This document shows positions 6,990 to 13,733 of a stretch of DNA of 20,274 nucleotides, piece after piece. The stretch spans positions 1 through 20,274 of the forward strand of contig LJUY01000049.1 in assembly GCA_001304015.1 (NCBI GenBank), written 5' to 3'. Below the pieces are notes generated by a model, which worked only from the letters and a program-made list of their open reading frames with translations, did no database searches and was not told the origin of the DNA. The position numbers and the translations under genes are program-made. The stretch's first letter is position 1. Each line of letters opens with the position of its first letter. The stretch is from a candidate division Zixibacteria bacterium SM23_81 (GTDB lineage: Bacteria > SM23-81).

Positions 6990-8000
6990 TCACGAAAGGT
7001 GAAAATGTAGCAGCTGATTGAGGAAGGGATCCTCGGTCAGCCGATGGAGAACCTTCCGGGCCGCCTCCAGCTCTTCCCGATTGCGGAAGGTTACCGAGAA
7101 TTGCCAGTCCTCTCCTTCGAAAAAGGGCGAAGCCTTCAAGGAGATGTGGGGTGGCAGCTTAAGCCTTTTTTTGAGTTCCTCAAACCGCTCTATTGCCTGA
7201 GCGAAGGTAGGATAGCGCCGGCGGATGAGTGCCTCCCGAACCCTCCGTGCTCGTACAGGAGCCTGAGCGACCGGATCGTTGATCAAAAGGGCGAGTTGCT
7301 CATCCTCGATCAAACTACTGAGGGGTATTTTTTCCTTGGCAGCGAGGTCCAGGAGCAGGGCCAGAAACTTGCGCTGCAGGCTCTTCCCCAAGCGTAGCTC
7401 TTCGATCAGCCAGGAGAATGCCTGGCGATCTTCTGGGCAGAGCGCCGCCAGCTGCTGGGCCAGCGCAAGGGAGATGCGATTGGAAGCTAGGTTATTTTGT
7501 ATCTCATTTGGCCAATCCGAGATCGACAGGTATAGGTCCAGGGTCTTGGGGTCGGAGCCCAGGCCCAGGGAGGGGAGGTGCTCTCGGAGGATGACCTCTT
7601 TGCTCAGTCCGAACTGCCGAACCAGCTTGCTCAGGACTAGAGATTTCTCTACTGTGTTTAGAGAGCGGGTTCCAAGGTTTTCCTCCAGGCCCAGCAGGAA
7701 GAGCTGAAGATCGTCCTCCGCTGTACTGATGTAGGCGATAACCTTTTCGCCCCCCAGGATCTCCAAGACTTTGAGACGTTTATATCCGGAGACTATGCGG
7801 TAGCGACGCGATTGACAGATCTCCTGGAGGATGAGAGGGTGCAGGATGCCTGCTCGTGCGATGGACCTCTTCAGCGGTGCCAGGTTCGGCGCAAAGGTGA
7901 TGACGTGGGTGAGGTCCAGGAGATTCACCATACTAAAGGAGACCTCCACCAGTGGCAGTGATGTCACCAATGCTTTTTTAAATGGGTAATCTATGTTCAT
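6990..8000 (-). CDS. ParB-like N-terminal domain protein
   Basis: Two ATGs are available, at 8006 and 8000. The one at 8000 gives an ATGA overlap with the glycosyltransferase stop (7997-7999) and a product of about 336 residues. The N-terminal 120 residues match the ParB/Srx fold: LKRSIARAGILHPLILQE (box I-like), YRIVSGYKRLKVLEILGGEKV (in place of the GERR..A box II of chromosome-partition ParB) and LEENLGTRSLNTVEKSLVLSKLV, where ParB has EN.QR..L.P.E.A. A helical middle and a C-terminal segment starting about residue 285 follow. The altered GERR-type motif and the distance from any parA or origin make a standard partition role unlikely. The tight link to the SPL-like gene suggests a DNA-binding, CTPase or nuclease partner, which is inference. 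Confidence 0.82.
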   Translation of the reverse strand: MNIDYPFKKALVTSLPLVEVSFSMVNLLDLTHVITFAPNLAPLKRSIARAGILHPLILQEICQSRRYRIVSGYKRLKVLEILGGEKVIAYISTAEDDLQLFLLGLEENLGTRSLNTVEKSLVLSKLVRQFGLSKEVILREHLPSLGLGSDPKTLDLYLSISDWPNEIQNNLASNRISLALAQQLAALCPEDRQAFSWLIEELRLGKSLQRKFLALLLDLAAKEKIPLSSLIEDEQLALLINDPVAQAPVRARRVREALIRRRYPTFAQAIERFEELKKRLKLPPHISLKASPFFEGEDWQFSVTFRNREELEAARKVLHRLTEDPFLNQLLHFHLS

Positions 8001-8986
8001 GACCATCTCGAGTAGTGCGAGGCGATTTCAAGAAACTGCTGGGCCAACTCTCGCTTTCCCCGCTTCTGGAATCCAGCGGCCACGATCCGGCACTTCTCCT
8101 GGAGGGTGGTGATAGCCCGTTTGCGAATGTGCTCGTTCAGATCTTTCTGGGCCAGCAGTCTCAGAATGGCCTTGATCCGATAGCGATCCAGGCCCCAGTA
8201 TTTGCGAGAGAGCTGGTCGGAGTGGCCGCCCCTTTTTATGATCAAGGGCTGATCGAGGAGAGCTATCTGGTAGTACGGGCCGATGCGCAGCCAGAGGTCG
8301 TAGTCCTCGCAAGCGGGGAGGGATTCGTCGAATAGGCCCACTCGGTCGAAAACCTCACGAGCGATGAGCACCGATGAAAGGCTGACGATGCACAGGGGCA
8401 GCATTTTGTCAAGGATCCAGCCGGAGTATTTGCGGTGCTTCTTCTTGGGATTGACCCGCACGCCTTGGCGGATCCAGATCTCCTCTGTATAGCAGACCTT
8501 TACCCCAGGATCCCGCCCCACCAGGTCCATTTGGGCTTGAAGTTTGTTTTTCAACCACAGGTCGTCGGAGTCCAAAAAGGAGATATAGCGCCCTTGAGCG
8601 TGACGAAACCCGGTGTTTCTGGCGGCACTGGCTCCACGGTTTTCTTGATGGTACAGGCAGAGGCGATCTCCATACTGGGCCAATCGGGTGGTGCTGTCGT
8701 CGGTGGAGCCGTCGTCGACCACCAGGAGCTCGAAATCCGTATAGCTCTGACTCAAAACCGAATCAACGGCCTCCGTCACCAGTTGAGACCGGTTGTAGGT
8801 GGGGATGATCACGCTGACCGTGGGACTCTCTAATTTGATAGGAAAACCGCCGATATTAAGGGTTTTATAGCAAATATCCGCTATGCGACCAATCTTAATT
8901 AAGGAAAGACGTCCCCAAAATAAGAACACCAGCGGACAAATATCAAGGTTTTTTTGTACAAAAAGGCCGTGAGTGTCCGCACCCAC
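7997..8986 (-). CDS. Family 2 glycosyltransferase (start uncertain)
   Basis: The GT-A core is clear: SVIIPTYNRSQLVTEAVDSV, FELLVVDDGSTDDST with the nucleotide-binding DD, NRGASAARNTGF, and YISFLDSDDLW with the DxD-like metal site. CEDYDLWLRIG follows later. GT2 enzymes transfer a sugar from a nucleotide-sugar to an acceptor, often in surface polysaccharide synthesis. The longest frame begins at GTG 8986, but that codon is inside the terminator of the upstream gene, and the first 52 residues do not look like GT2 sequence. GT2 proteins normally begin just before SVIIPTYNR, so translation probably starts nearer 8840-8812 at a non-ATG codon; GTG 8929 and GTG 8812 are the in-frame options. The gene is first in the cluster with the ParB-like and SPL-like genes, which is an odd partner for a glycosyltransferase. 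Confidence 0.82.
   Translation of the reverse strand: MGADTHGLFVQKNLDICPLVFLFWGRLSLIKIGRIADICYKTLNIGGFPIKLESPTVSVIIPTYNRSQLVTEAVDSVLSQSYTDFELLVVDDGSTDDSTTRLAQYGDRLCLYHQENRGASAARNTGFRHAQGRYISFLDSDDLWLKNKLQAQMDLVGRDPGVKVCYTEEIWIRQGVRVNPKKKHRKYSGWILDKMLPLCIVSLSSVLIAREVFDRVGLFDESLPACEDYDLWLRIGPYYQIALLDQPLIIKRGGHSDQLSRKYWGLDRYRIKAILRLLAQKDLNEHIRKRAITTLQEKCRIVAAGFQKRGKRELAQQFLEIASHYSRWS
8864..8892 (-). promoter_or_regulatory. Candidate sigma70-type promoter for the GT2-ParB-SPL-TrmH cluster
   Basis: On the minus strand TTGGTC (8892-8887) and TATAAA (8869-8864) are separated by exactly 17 nt. The -10 is close to consensus and the -35 is weak. It lies between the M3 peptidase terminator and the conserved start of the glycosyltransferase, where a promoter is expected. 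If it is used, the GT2 start must lie downstream of about 8858. Confidence 0.35.
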
Positions 8987-8988
8987 GG
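8960..8988 (-). terminator. Intrinsic terminator of the M3 peptidase gene
   Basis: On the minus strand CCGTGGGTG pairs with CACTCACGG (9 bp, one G-U) around the loop CGGA and is followed by CC and five Ts. It starts 28 nt after the stop codon of the M3 peptidase gene. It also covers the GTG at 8986 that opens the longest glycosyltransferase frame, which argues against that start. Confidence 0.8.
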
Positions 8989-9016
8989 CTCCTGTTATGG
9001 ATAAAGGGTTGTGGCC

Positions 9017-10915
9017 TCAGTCCATGGAGACTCCAGCCTCTTGGTAAAGCCTCTTCAGCTGGGTGATTTTGTCATCGATGAATCCGAAACAATCAGCTAA
9101 GAGCGCCGGGTCGGCCATATCCAGCCCTATGGTTTCCTCGATCATCCGGGGCCCGGGACGGTCGAAACCGTGGTGGACCAACTTGAGATAGTCTGTCACA
9201 AAGGCGGGGTCATTTTGAAGCTCCAGGAAGATCTTCAAAGACAGGGCGCCGGCGATGACGTAGTTAACGTTATACATGGGATGGGTGTAAAAGTGGTGGA
9301 TGACATTCCAGGCCCCCCGGTACTCGGGATGGATCTCGTAGTAGACGTTATACTTACTGCCCATCTCCTTAGTCAGAAGGTCGAGATCGTCGGCCGTCTG
9401 CAACTCTCCGGAGGCCACCTTCTCATAAATGGTGGCTTCCAGGTGGGCTATGAAGTTGAGGTACAGAAAGCGGATGGTTTTCTTGAGAAATTCCTCCAGG
9501 AAGAAGGTCTTCATCTCCAGGTTTGTGGCTCCCACATATAGATGGTCGATGAGCAGGAGCTCGTTGACCATGGCTACCGTCTCGGTGATGTAAGAGGGAC
9601 CGTCATAGTAGAGGGGTTCAATCCCCTTATTGGCCAAGGTTGTGTAGTGAACGGCATGCCCAGCTTCGTGGGCCAAGGTAGACACATTCTGAAGATAGCC
9701 CTCATAGGCGAAGGAGTAGAACTGCCATGGGGCTCCGGAATATCCATAGGCGAAAGCACCTGCGGCTCGGTTCTCTCCGGGCACTAGGTCCAAACGGCCC
9801 TGGTGAGGGTCCAAGAGGCTGGTCAGCTCCTGCCGATACTCCTGGCCCAGAATGGAGAGGGCCTCCAGGATCAGGTCGCTGGCCCGCTGGATGTCCCAGC
9901 GGGGTTTCTCAAACCCCTTAGGCGCCACCGATCGATCCCACGTGTACACCGTGTCGTAGCCGGTAGCCGCCTTGATGCCCTTCTGGTGGAGAAGCTGAAA
10001 CTTTTTGTTAAGCTCGGCGTGGTCGGCGATTTGATTGAATAGGTTGGTGGCCTGATTATAGCTGAGGAACTGGTCGAAGTACTCCGCCTGAGGATAGTTC
10101 TCGAACCCCCGCAGCTGGGCCAGCTTATTTCTGGTCTGCACGCTTTTAACTAGGGCGAAGGCGTAGAGATCTCGGTGAGTGTTCATGCTGCGGAAGTAAC
10201 CCTGCCAGGCGTCCTGGCGGATCACCCGGCTGGCGTCGTTGATCAGGCGATTGTAGTTCAGGTTGACGTCCAGGGTCTCGCCGGGGGTGACCACCAGTGC
10301 GGGGAACTCGGTGCGGTCGACGCACCTTTGAAAAAGCTCCTCCACCCATGGGGTCAGGTAAGGGTCCACCTGGGAGAGGATCTCCTCCTGGGGGAGGGGC
10401 AGCGTGTGGGGCCGGTAACGCAAAGCCTGCTCGATGGCGAAGGAGAATTTGTTCAGCTCCGGTTTTTTATCACGAAATGCCCGATAAGTTTCGTCGTCCA
10501 TCCTCTGGACCTCGGAGCGGATGAATTGAATGCGGCTCTTCAGATCGCCGGAGGTGGTCTGAATCTTGTTGAACAGAGCCATGTCGGTGGTATTGGTGGC
10601 GTATCGAAGGTACGCGTAGACCCAGAGTTTTCCCCACAGGGGAATCAACTCACTGCTGAGCTCATGGGCCCGGAGCAGATTCTCAGCCGATGCGATGACC
10701 TGTCCTTTCAAGTTCTCCAGATCCTCAATTTTGGCCACCAGCATCTGAAGATCAGTCTCGAAGGAGGCCTCGTTTTCGTAGAAGTTTTTCTCCAGTTGAA
10801 AATGGTAGAGTTCAAGTAGCTCCTTGGGAATGGGCTCAAAATCAGCGGCCGCTGGCGTAGTTAAAGAGCAGACCAATGCTAGCAAGACTGTTACCGATAA
10901 TCCTAGGTGTTTCAT
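9017..10915 (-). CDS. Secreted M3-family oligoendopeptidase (PepF-like)
   Basis: Predicted protein of 632 residues with a signal peptide, MKHLGLSVTVLLALVCSLTT followed by PAAADF, so it is exported to the periplasm or beyond. The long helical N-terminal half leads to the zinc site STLAHEAGHAVHY (H416, E417, H420) and YITETVAMVNELL (E445 as third zinc ligand), the M3 HExxH...E arrangement. GAFAYGYSGAPWQFYSFAYE just before it is a substrate-cleft region common in the family, and HPMYNVNYVIAGALSL lies near the end. Length fits oligoendopeptidase F. These enzymes cut medium-size peptides. AAAGGAGA sits 6 nt before ATG 10915, and an intrinsic terminator follows the stop. With the M20 and M28 enzymes it suggests peptide use as nutrient. 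Confidence 0.92.
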   Translation of the reverse strand: MKHLGLSVTVLLALVCSLTTPAAADFEPIPKELLELYHFQLEKNFYENEASFETDLQMLVAKIEDLENLKGQVIASAENLLRAHELSSELIPLWGKLWVYAYLRYATNTTDMALFNKIQTTSGDLKSRIQFIRSEVQRMDDETYRAFRDKKPELNKFSFAIEQALRYRPHTLPLPQEEILSQVDPYLTPWVEELFQRCVDRTEFPALVVTPGETLDVNLNYNRLINDASRVIRQDAWQGYFRSMNTHRDLYAFALVKSVQTRNKLAQLRGFENYPQAEYFDQFLSYNQATNLFNQIADHAELNKKFQLLHQKGIKAATGYDTVYTWDRSVAPKGFEKPRWDIQRASDLILEALSILGQEYRQELTSLLDPHQGRLDLVPGENRAAGAFAYGYSGAPWQFYSFAYEGYLQNVSTLAHEAGHAVHYTTLANKGIEPLYYDGPSYITETVAMVNELLLIDHLYVGATNLEMKTFFLEEFLKKTIRFLYLNFIAHLEATIYEKVASGELQTADDLDLLTKEMGSKYNVYYEIHPEYRGAWNVIHHFYTHPMYNVNYVIAGALSLKIFLELQNDPAFVTDYLKLVHHGFDRPGPRMIEETIGLDMADPALLADCFGFIDDKITQLKRLYQEAGVSMD

Positions 10916-10990
10916 TGATAATCTCCTTTCACTATCTTAGAGGTGGGGTTGTCGATCGTATCGGTGCTTGGGTATTGTGAGAAAATCTCC

Positions 10991-11539
10991 TCACAGATGA
11001 ACGATCTTGTCCGGGGCAGCGAAAAAACTTCCCCCCAGATGGTGGATCGTTTTGGCCCGCTCATCCTCCACCTGCCAAACCTCTTCGAACAGGTCCTCGG
11101 CGGCGCTGGCGGCCACTACCTGGCCCACAAACAGAGTGTGGTCTCCAGCGGAAATCCGTTGAGACACCTGACATTCCAAGTGGCCAATGCATTCGGCGAT
11201 GAGTGGCACCGAGACCACTGCGGCTGACTCGGCGGTGAGGCCAGCGCCCTGAAATTTGTCCTCATCTCGGCCGGAGACGGAACCGCAGTAAACCACGGCT
11301 TTCAGCAAAGACAGAGGAGGCACATTGATGACGAACTCGCCGCTGGTGGCGATGAGTTGATGAGAGTATCGGCTCGGGGCCACGCTGATGGCCGCCATGG
11401 GCGGGGACGAGCTCACTGGCGTCTGCCAGGCCAGTGTGATGATGTTGGACTTTTCCCCGAGCTGGGCGGTGACCAGGATGGTGCAGCCGTCGTTTATCAG
11501 GCGATTGCCCTTGTCTGGGGAGATAGCTTTCTTCTTCAT
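10991..11539 (-). CDS. Flavin reductase-like, FMN-binding split-barrel protein
   Basis: Predicted protein of 182 residues. Family features: GCTILVTAQLGEKSNIITLAW, SSPPMAAISVAPSRYSHQLI, SGEFVINVPPLSLLKAVVYC, CGSVSGRDEDKFQGAGLT, PLIAECIGHLECQV and GDHTLFVGQVVAA. These match the flavin reductase domain (DIM6/NTAB-type), small cytoplasmic proteins that bind FMN and often reduce it with NAD(P)H or use it as cofactor. The final segment (TIHHLGGSFFAAPDK) is also typical. GAAGGGA lies 7 nt before ATG 11539. The gene stands 75 nt upstream of the M3 peptidase and is preceded by a 550-bp repeat-filled spacer. The true substrate is unknown. Domain call firm, function general. Confidence 0.88.
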   Translation of the reverse strand: MKKKAISPDKGNRLINDGCTILVTAQLGEKSNIITLAWQTPVSSSPPMAAISVAPSRYSHQLIATSGEFVINVPPLSLLKAVVYCGSVSGRDEDKFQGAGLTAESAAVVSVPLIAECIGHLECQVSQRISAGDHTLFVGQVVAASAAEDLFEEVWQVEDERAKTIHHLGGSFFAAPDKIVHL

Positions 11540-11574
11540 GATAGGTCCCTTCTTTTAGGATGCGAGATCTAAAT

Positions 11575-11780
11575 TCTTGATCCTGGATGCTCGATCCTTG
11601 ATCCTTGAAAAGCCGAGATTCGAGATTCGAGAATCGTGAATCGTGAAAAGAAAGACCGATCCTGGATGCTGAATACTAGAAAAAACAAAGGACAGAATTC
11701 GGGATTTTTTTTCACGATCACCGATTACCGAAAGAAAGAGCGATCCTGAATCCTTGATGATAGCAAGTGAAATGATATCA
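11575..11780. repeat. Mixed short-period repeat tract (GATCCTTGA, GAGATTC/GTGAATC families)
   Basis: The spacer 11540-12027 holds no convincing gene. Its left half is built from short words: GATCCTGGATGCT and GATCCTTGATCCTTGAAAAG at about 11579-11612; five heptamers GAGATTC, GAGATTC, GAGAATC, GTGAATC, GTGAAAA at 11615-11649; another GATCCTGGATGCT near 11664; CACGATCACCGATTACCG near 11712-11730; and GATCCTGAATCCTTGATGA near 11742-11760. The 121-codon frame that crosses it on the minus strand is made of translated repeat and I reject it as a gene. The tract lies just upstream of the flavin reductase RBS, so a promoter may be embedded. Confidence 0.75.
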
Positions 11781-11896
11781 GTGGTCCTTTTTCTGACGCC
11801 ACCTGATGACTCTATGCGAGAGCTATGTTGCCTATGTAGCGTCGGGTGCGGTGACCCAACGCCACCGACAAACAGCAATGGCAGTTGGCAGGTTTT

Positions 11897-11931
11897 CACG
11901 ATCAACGATTCACGATCCACGATTCACGTTA
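11897..11931. repeat. Heptamer array, CACGATY x5
   Basis: Exact 7-bp steps read CACGATC, AACGATT, CACGATC, CACGATT, CACGTTA. The reverse complement (GATCGTG, AATCGTG) matches the GTGAATC heptamer family at 11615-11649, so both orientations occur in one spacer. The stretch between the two tracts (11781-11896) shows no gene. Confidence 0.75.
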
Positions 11932-12027
11932 CCAGCTTCGAAGCCGCCAACGATTAACAATCCATTTATCCCTGAGGAGCGCCAGCTCTTCGAGCTCTGT
12001 CCGCAGAGGCAGGAGCCTCAGCGAGGC

Positions 12028-12090
12028 ACAACTCTCTAAACTCTCACAACTCTCTGAACTCTCTCAACTCTCCAAACTCCCACAACGCTC
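12028..12090 (-). repeat. Seven-unit 9-bp tandem array abutting the M20 stop codon
   Basis: In the direction of transcription, directly after the TGA of the M20 gene (12093-12091), the sequence runs GAGCGTTGT, GGGAGTTTG, GAGAGTTGA, GAGAGTTCA, GAGAGTTGT, GAGAGTTTA, GAGAGTTGT. These are seven 9-bp units with consensus GAGAGTTNN, 63 bp in all, with no base between stop codon and first unit. Units are cleaner away from the gene. Just beyond lie small hairpins, such as GAGGC AGGA GCCTC at 12006-12019 and GCCTC/GAGGC with a 3-nt loop. A role in 3'-end formation is possible but not shown. Confidence 0.85.
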
Positions 12091-13422
12091 TCACCCCAGC
12101 ATTCTCTTCACCAACCGATAGTAGAATTTCGTGGCCAGCAGCAGATTATTCTGACTAATACGTTCGTTGCGGCCGTGTACCATGCTCAGCATTTCGGAAG
12201 GAGGTATATCCGGACTCACGGGGAAGAATCCATAGGCGGAGATGCCCTTCTGTCGAAAGAAACGAGAGTCGGTGCCTCCGCTGACCATGTAAGGAATGCA
12301 GCGGCAGCCGGGATCAAGCTCCTGCATAGTCTGGGTTATATTCTGGTAAAGGTCCGTCTCCAACGGGGAAACGGTTCCCTCGTCTGCTTGGATGGGCACG
12401 ATCTCCACCTCTTCCAGCCCCCCGAGGGCCTCATCCAGGGTTCTGCGCAAATCCTCAGCGGTTTGTCCCGGCAGCAACCGGCAATCGATGACCGCCTCGC
12501 AACTTTCGGGGATGATATTCTCCTTGGTTCCTGCCTGAATCATGGTGGGGGCGATGCTCAGGCGCACGAGAGTGTTGACCTCAGCGGCTACTCTAGGATG
12601 GGTCTTGCTGAGCTCATTCAGAAGTTGGTCATCCACTTGCAGTTTACCCTTAAAAGTCTGGCCGATGGTTGCCAGTCGAAGGCTCAGATACTGTTCGACG
12701 ATGTCTGACTGATGAATGGGGGTTTTCAAGGTGCCCAGCTTTGCCAGATAGGTAGACATCTTCAATAGGGCGTTATCCCGGTGGGGCATGCTGGCGTGGC
12801 CCGGTGTGCCCCGCGTGATGAGCTTGGTCCAGAACACCCCCTTTTCGGCCACCTGGATGGTGTAGTGGTTGCGCCCATCGATGGGCAGCGCATGGCCACC
12901 GCCCTCGTTGACGACGAAATCGGCCTGCACCAGCTCAGGGCGATGTTTCATCAGCCAGCCGGCACCCATGTTGCCGCCCTTCTCTTCATCGGCCCACAAC
13001 GCGAGCGCCACATCTCCCCCGGGCTCGAAGCCCTCCCGCAGGAGAAGGAGCAGGGCCACCACCTCAGCTGCCACCATCCCCTTACAGTCCCATGCTCCTC
13101 GACCATAGACCAGGCCCTTATCCACCACACCTGCAAATGGTGGGTGATCCCAGCCCTCCTGGGAGGCGGGAACGACGTCGAGATGAGCCATCAAGAGCAG
13201 GGATTTTTGTCCTCTCCTGCCGGGTATTCTTGCCACCAGGCTGCCTCTGCCCGGGGCGGACTCAATGATCTCAGCCTTCAGGCCCTCGGCAAATAACAGG
13301 TCTTGGATGAACCGTGCAGCGGCCGTCTCGTTTCCAGGCGGATTGGAGGTGTCGATCCTGATAAGTTCAGATAAAAGCTCGGTGACTTCTTTCTGCACAG
13401 CATCGTTCTCGAACTCGGGCAT
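12091..13422 (-). CDS. M20-family metallopeptidase (ArgE/DapE/ACY1-type)
   Basis: Predicted protein of 443 residues, cytoplasmic. Metal-site motifs in order: LLLMAHLDVVP (H80, D82), YGRGAWDCKGM (D112 bridging ligand), LWADEEKGG (E146 catalytic, E147 ligand), FVVNEGGG (E173 region) and MVHGRNERIS (C-terminal histidine ligand). RGTPGHASMPHRDNAL starts the dimerisation lid. SGGTDSRFF near the end is typical of the ACY1/CPG2-like branch with broad acyl-amino acid or dipeptide substrates. AAGGAGC lies 6 nt before ATG 13422. It follows the TPR gene across a 311-bp repeat-filled spacer. A 9-bp tandem array starts directly after its stop. Exact substrate cannot be read from sequence. Confidence 0.93.
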   Translation of the reverse strand: MPEFENDAVQKEVTELLSELIRIDTSNPPGNETAAARFIQDLLFAEGLKAEIIESAPGRGSLVARIPGRRGQKSLLLMAHLDVVPASQEGWDHPPFAGVVDKGLVYGRGAWDCKGMVAAEVVALLLLLREGFEPGGDVALALWADEEKGGNMGAGWLMKHRPELVQADFVVNEGGGHALPIDGRNHYTIQVAEKGVFWTKLITRGTPGHASMPHRDNALLKMSTYLAKLGTLKTPIHQSDIVEQYLSLRLATIGQTFKGKLQVDDQLLNELSKTHPRVAAEVNTLVRLSIAPTMIQAGTKENIIPESCEAVIDCRLLPGQTAEDLRRTLDEALGGLEEVEIVPIQADEGTVSPLETDLYQNITQTMQELDPGCRCIPYMVSGGTDSRFFRQKGISAYGFFPVSPDIPPSEMLSMVHGRNERISQNNLLLATKFYYRLVKRMLG

Positions 13423-13436
13423 ATGCTTGCTCCTTT

Positions 13437-13546
13437 TTTGAGATTCGGGGGAAACGTGATTTGAGATTTGGGACTCGGGATTTGGGAACCGTAAAAATCC
13501 GAAATTCGAGAGAAAGCCGGGATCCGGGAACCGGGGATCGTGAAAG
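13437..13546. repeat. Heptamer repeat tract (GGGATTT/GTGATTT family)
   Basis: Two runs of exact 7-bp steps are present. At 13456-13490 they read GTGATTT, GAGATTT, GGGACTC, GGGATTT, GGGAACC. At 13519-13546 they read GGGATCC, GGGAACC, GGGGATC, GTGAAAG. They share the G.GA(T/A)(T/C)(C/T) pattern of the heptamers at 11615-11649. The tract directly abuts the RBS of the M20 gene, so the M20 promoter must be within or beyond it. No gene is seen in the spacer 13423-13733. Confidence 0.75.
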
Positions 13547-13599
13547 GCTGTTTGATGTCCCCTGCATACGGCCTGCTGCCGACTGCTCCTCTCTTTTCT

Positions 13600-13733
13600 C
13601 TGCCAACTGCAACTGCCAACTGCTACTCGTCTTTCACTGTTTACCGCTTACTGCATACTGCCGACTAGTTTTTCATTGCCATTGCCACTGCTATTGCCAT
13701 TTATCTTTGCCTGCCAACTACCACTTTCTTCAA
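13600..13733. repeat. Heptamer and hexamer repeat tract (ACTGC and ATTGC families) next to the TPR stop codon
   Basis: CTGCCAACTGCAACTGCCAA starts near 13600. Heptamers at 13641-13661 read TTACCGC, TTACTGC, ATACTGC. Hexamers at 13674-13697 read CATTGC, CATTGC, CACTGC, TATTGC. Then CTGCCAACTACCACT leads into CAACTA, whose CTA is the reverse complement of the TAG stop of the TPR gene (13736-13734). So the repeat-like sequence reaches the stop codon itself. The word family differs from the GGGATTT tract in the same spacer. Confidence 0.7.

Noticed and set aside
11555-11920. 121-codon minus-strand frame in the flavin reductase/M20 spacer
   Set aside because: Most of its translation is repeat-derived (runs like IKD, IHDSRI, RIKNLD) with no domain and no RBS; it is repeat tract, not a gene.
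11575-12090. CRISPR array
   Set aside because: Units of 7-9 bp in direct contact with no spacers and no cas genes; the structure is simple tandem repeat.
13278-13619. Minus-strand frame over the M20 start and the upstream repeat tract
   Set aside because: Composed of translated heptamer repeats and out-of-frame M20 sequence.
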